From assembly GCA_016165875.1 (NCBI GenBank), contig JABBOT010000022.1, positions 3,251,333 to 3,315,332 on the forward strand: a DNA stretch of 64,000 bases, read 5' to 3'. The stretch comes from Acanthopleura granulata (lineage: Eukaryota; Mollusca; Polyplacophora; Chitonida; Chitonidae). The notes under the pieces are model-generated. The model did no database searches. It was not told the DNA's origin and was given only the letters and a program-made list of their open reading frames with translations. Shown here in pieces: positions 62,201 to 64,000 of the stretch. The translations under genes were made by a program, and so were the position numbers. The stretch's first letter is position 1. Every line of letters begins with the position of its first letter.

Positions 62201-64000
62201 CAAGTATTTTGAAATTCATCTTCATAAAGTAGTCCCACTTTGTTTTCTTCCTTTGCATTAGACCGTTATTTTTCAGTTCATACAATTTTTATATCTTTTT
62301 GCTCAGTTCTGTAGTTTTTTTTATGCCTCACAGGCTTCATATGTCTGAATGCAAATATGATCACATTTCAGGTAACACCATTGTCACATCGAATGGTGAA
62401 ATCATAGAGCTGGACATACCAAAGAAGGAGTGCTTTTTTGAAAGAAACAAAATAACAGATGAAGAGAAACGCGTGCATACAGAATTTTTTGACGGCCGCC
62501 CATCAAAGACACCGCAGAGATATCTCAAGATACGGAATTACATCCTGGACTCATGGTTAGCTTTTGTACTGTAGATGTAGTGATTTCCTTTATGTCTTTT
62601 TATGAGGTCATTTTCCACTTCTTCGTGCTGGAATCTGGCCTGATGTGAAGTTTATGTGAGACCACTTGCCTTCTTCCAAAAAGACATACTAATGGGCCAA
62701 AGGTTGGTGGTTTTCTCTGGATGAATTGGTGTCTTCCTCCCTAAAAACTGGCCACCATTGCAGAGGCAAACAGTTCTTGAGTATGGTGTTAAAAAACAAT
62801 CAAATAAATAAATGTAAGGTTTAACTGTATTTGATCAGGTTATTCAATGGAATAGACTTGTTCTACTGGGTGAGGTAAGACTGGAGTACCCACTGCCTTA
62901 ATCATTGTCGGGTAAATCAAAATTTTTGTGTGTTTTAAATATCTTTTTACTCTTTGTATGATGTCTTTTTTATTTTTATTTTTTAAAAATTTTTTTGCGA
63001 TGATGGTCTGTTAAGAGGAGGTAGAGTGCAGGTGCTTTGCATATCTTAATAATTACCTCCCTTTTGTTAGCTCATGACTGTCTCATTGAAGACCCTGTGT
63101 AGATTTGTGAACTTCAGTAGTTACCTTCCTTTTATCTCCTGTTTGTCTCTTTGAAGGTCTAAGTGCAAACCAGAGTATTTAAATAAAACATCAGTGAGGC
63201 CTGGCTTGAAGAACTGTGGTGATGTCAACTGTATAGGGCGGATCCATTCCTATCTGGAGCAGTGTGGGGCCATCAATTTTGGCTGTGGTTAGTCCTCGTC
63301 TTCATTAATAAATCGACTTCATGATATTTAAGACCTATCTGTGATAGCTGATGGTGGAACATCTTGCTTGTTAGCTGGAGACCCAGGTTCAATCCTGCGT
63401 CTGGGCTTGTCTAAGATTTAGAAGTTAGCAAGATCGATAAATGTACACTCATGGCAGTCAGCACAAAGGCAACAAGCCTAGTATTTTTTGGCCCAGTTCT
63501 TATAACCGGCTGGGGGCATCATTGGCTGATTCCACAAAGCCAATTCTGACCATAGTTAAAATTTGAATATGATTTCTTTTAGAAATTAAAATTTTTACCA
63601 GTTTATTAATTTTCAATTAAGAAAATCCCTGTCAAAATGCAGGTACCAAAAACTACTGATAAACACTGTGACAAGGTTTTAGATGTTGACATAAGTCAGA
63701 CATGGTTTTGTGCAATTAGCCCCTGATTCAGTGTGATGATGTTGTGAGGCAGCGCCTACAATATTTGTGACACACATTGTAAGGTTGTTACTGTGCAAAT
63801 ACAACATGAAAATGCACATATTCAGTTCAAGGTGGAGTCAAGTAAAGATTGAATGATCTTAGCTGTAAAGATGTTATATCTAAATGACAAAGCAAATATG
63901 TGTTTTTAACATGTGATAAAATAGGAGGAATTGGTCAGTTTATAGAATAGAATACGTCTGTGCAGCTGCTACATGTATCTTTGCAGCCTTTTCTGCCAGC
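56206..64000 (+). CDS. MYSM1: MYSM1 histone H2A deubiquitinase, 5' part
   Basis: Exons: 56206-56258, 57183-57279, 58504-58574, 59737-59854, 60169-60267, 61242-61971, 62372-62555, 63157-63287; the gene continues past the right edge. Phases join, giving 494 codons. MYSM1 is a nuclear JAMM metalloprotease that removes ubiquitin from histone H2A and activates transcription. Seen here: an acidic start ([13 protein letters not shown]); a SANT/Myb domain at about 98-146 ([38 protein letters not shown]); a Ser/Asp-rich disordered stretch (147-389) with an acidic run ([16 protein letters not shown]); and a SWIRM domain from about 411 ([50 protein letters not shown]). The SWIRM part is very like the vertebrate protein. 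The catalytic MPN domain is not in the window. Confidence 0.95.
57380..58174 (-). mobile_element. Tigger/pogo-like transposon remnant, internally deleted
   Basis: On the minus strand from 58174 to 57953 a frame encodes [20 protein letters not shown] then [19 protein letters not shown], the N-terminal helix-turn-helix of pogo/Tigger (CENP-B-like) transposases. It ends at a stop; further left are pieces resembling the acidic C-terminal tail ([27 protein letters not shown]), separated by stops. The central DDE catalytic domain is missing. CAGTAAACTCTTGGTAAACC after TA near 57382 could be one terminal repeat. It lies in MYSM1 intron 2, opposite strand. Confidence 0.7.
58625..59270. repeat. Degenerate minisatellite of about 40-45 bp
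   Basis: The unit GCCTAGTTGCTGATGATGTC followed by TGATGATAATGCTGAATCAA repeats about 14 times in MYSM1 intron 3, with the most regular copies at 59020-59215. Confidence 0.92.
60169..60267 (+). CDS. MYSM1: MYSM1 exon 5, second half of the SANT domain
   Basis: [20 protein letters not shown] and [13 protein letters not shown] form the second and third helices of the Myb/SANT fold, with the conserved W and SRT-QVK signature. The 33 codons are in phase 0 at both ends. Confidence 0.95.
60268..61241. other. MYSM1 intron 5, no feature recognised
   Basis: AT-rich intron between the SANT exon and the large linker exon. Nothing identified. Confidence 0.45.
61242..61971 (+). CDS. MYSM1: MYSM1 exon 6, large disordered linker
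   Basis: A 243-codon exon rich in Ser, Asp and Glu with no folded domain. It includes [16 protein letters not shown], an acidic cluster and [10 protein letters not shown]. It links the SANT and SWIRM domains; many SP sites suggest phosphorylation, which is inference. Confidence 0.9.
62690..62815 (+). mobile_element. SINE family 1, degenerate 3' part
   Basis: GGCCAAAGGTTGGTGGTTTT, CTTGAGTATGGTGTTAAAAA and the CAATCAAATAAATAAATG tail are recognisable. It lies in MYSM1 intron 7. Confidence 0.75.
63157..63287 (+). CDS. MYSM1: MYSM1 exon 8, second half of the SWIRM domain
   Basis: It reads [20 protein letters not shown] and [17 protein letters not shown], the DNA/histone-binding helix region of SWIRM. 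It ends in phase 1 at a GT donor, and the next exon lies beyond the window. Confidence 0.95.
63288..64000. other. MYSM1 intron 8 (partial)
   Basis: Intronic to the window edge. GACCCAGGTTCAATCCTGCG near 63385 resembles a tRNA-type B box and may be another SINE, but the rest could not be matched. Confidence 0.4.

Overview
This is animal nuclear DNA: AT-rich, with short exons bounded by GT/AG introns and crowded with SINEs, minisatellites and dead DNA transposons. The gene content (annexins, PNKP, MYSM1) and the abundant tRNA-derived SINE with a CAATCAAATAAATAAA-type tail suggest a marine invertebrate, most likely a mollusc or another lophotrochozoan. That placement is an inference.

Five protein genes can be assembled exon by exon with consistent splice phases, except at one exon start in gene 1. 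(1) Minus strand, left edge to 19,627: a leucine-rich-repeat (LRR) protein whose 3' end lies off the window; I do not recognise the family member. (2) Plus strand, 21,474-31,080: an annexin of about 320 residues. (3) Plus strand, 34,302-43,933: a second annexin of about 317 residues, a tandem duplicate with the same exon structure. (4) Minus strand, 55,113-46,098: polynucleotide kinase 3'-phosphatase (PNKP), complete in eight exons and 414 residues, with no FHA domain. (5) Plus strand, 56,206 to the right edge: the 5' part of MYSM1, a histone H2A deubiquitinase, up to the SWIRM domain.

Layout: the LRR gene and annexin 1 are head to head (1.85 kb between start codons). The annexins are head to tail. 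Annexin 2 and PNKP converge. PNKP and MYSM1, both genome-maintenance genes, are head to head with 1.09 kb between start codons. All four type II calcium sites are intact in both annexins. Only annexin 1 has an N-terminal Met-Gly that fits an N-myristoylation signal.

The rest is introns and intergenic DNA: two SINE families, at least seven tandem-repeat arrays, a MITE with a SINE inserted in it, a Mutator-like element remnant and a Tigger/pogo-like remnant. I found no CRISPR array, rRNA, free-standing tRNA gene or bacterial-type operon, and no clear undescribed system. The most unusual items are a 120-bp minisatellite that abuts a splice donor and copies splice-like signals in every unit, the FHA-less PNKP with an altered phosphatase motif, and the annexin pair with different N-termini.
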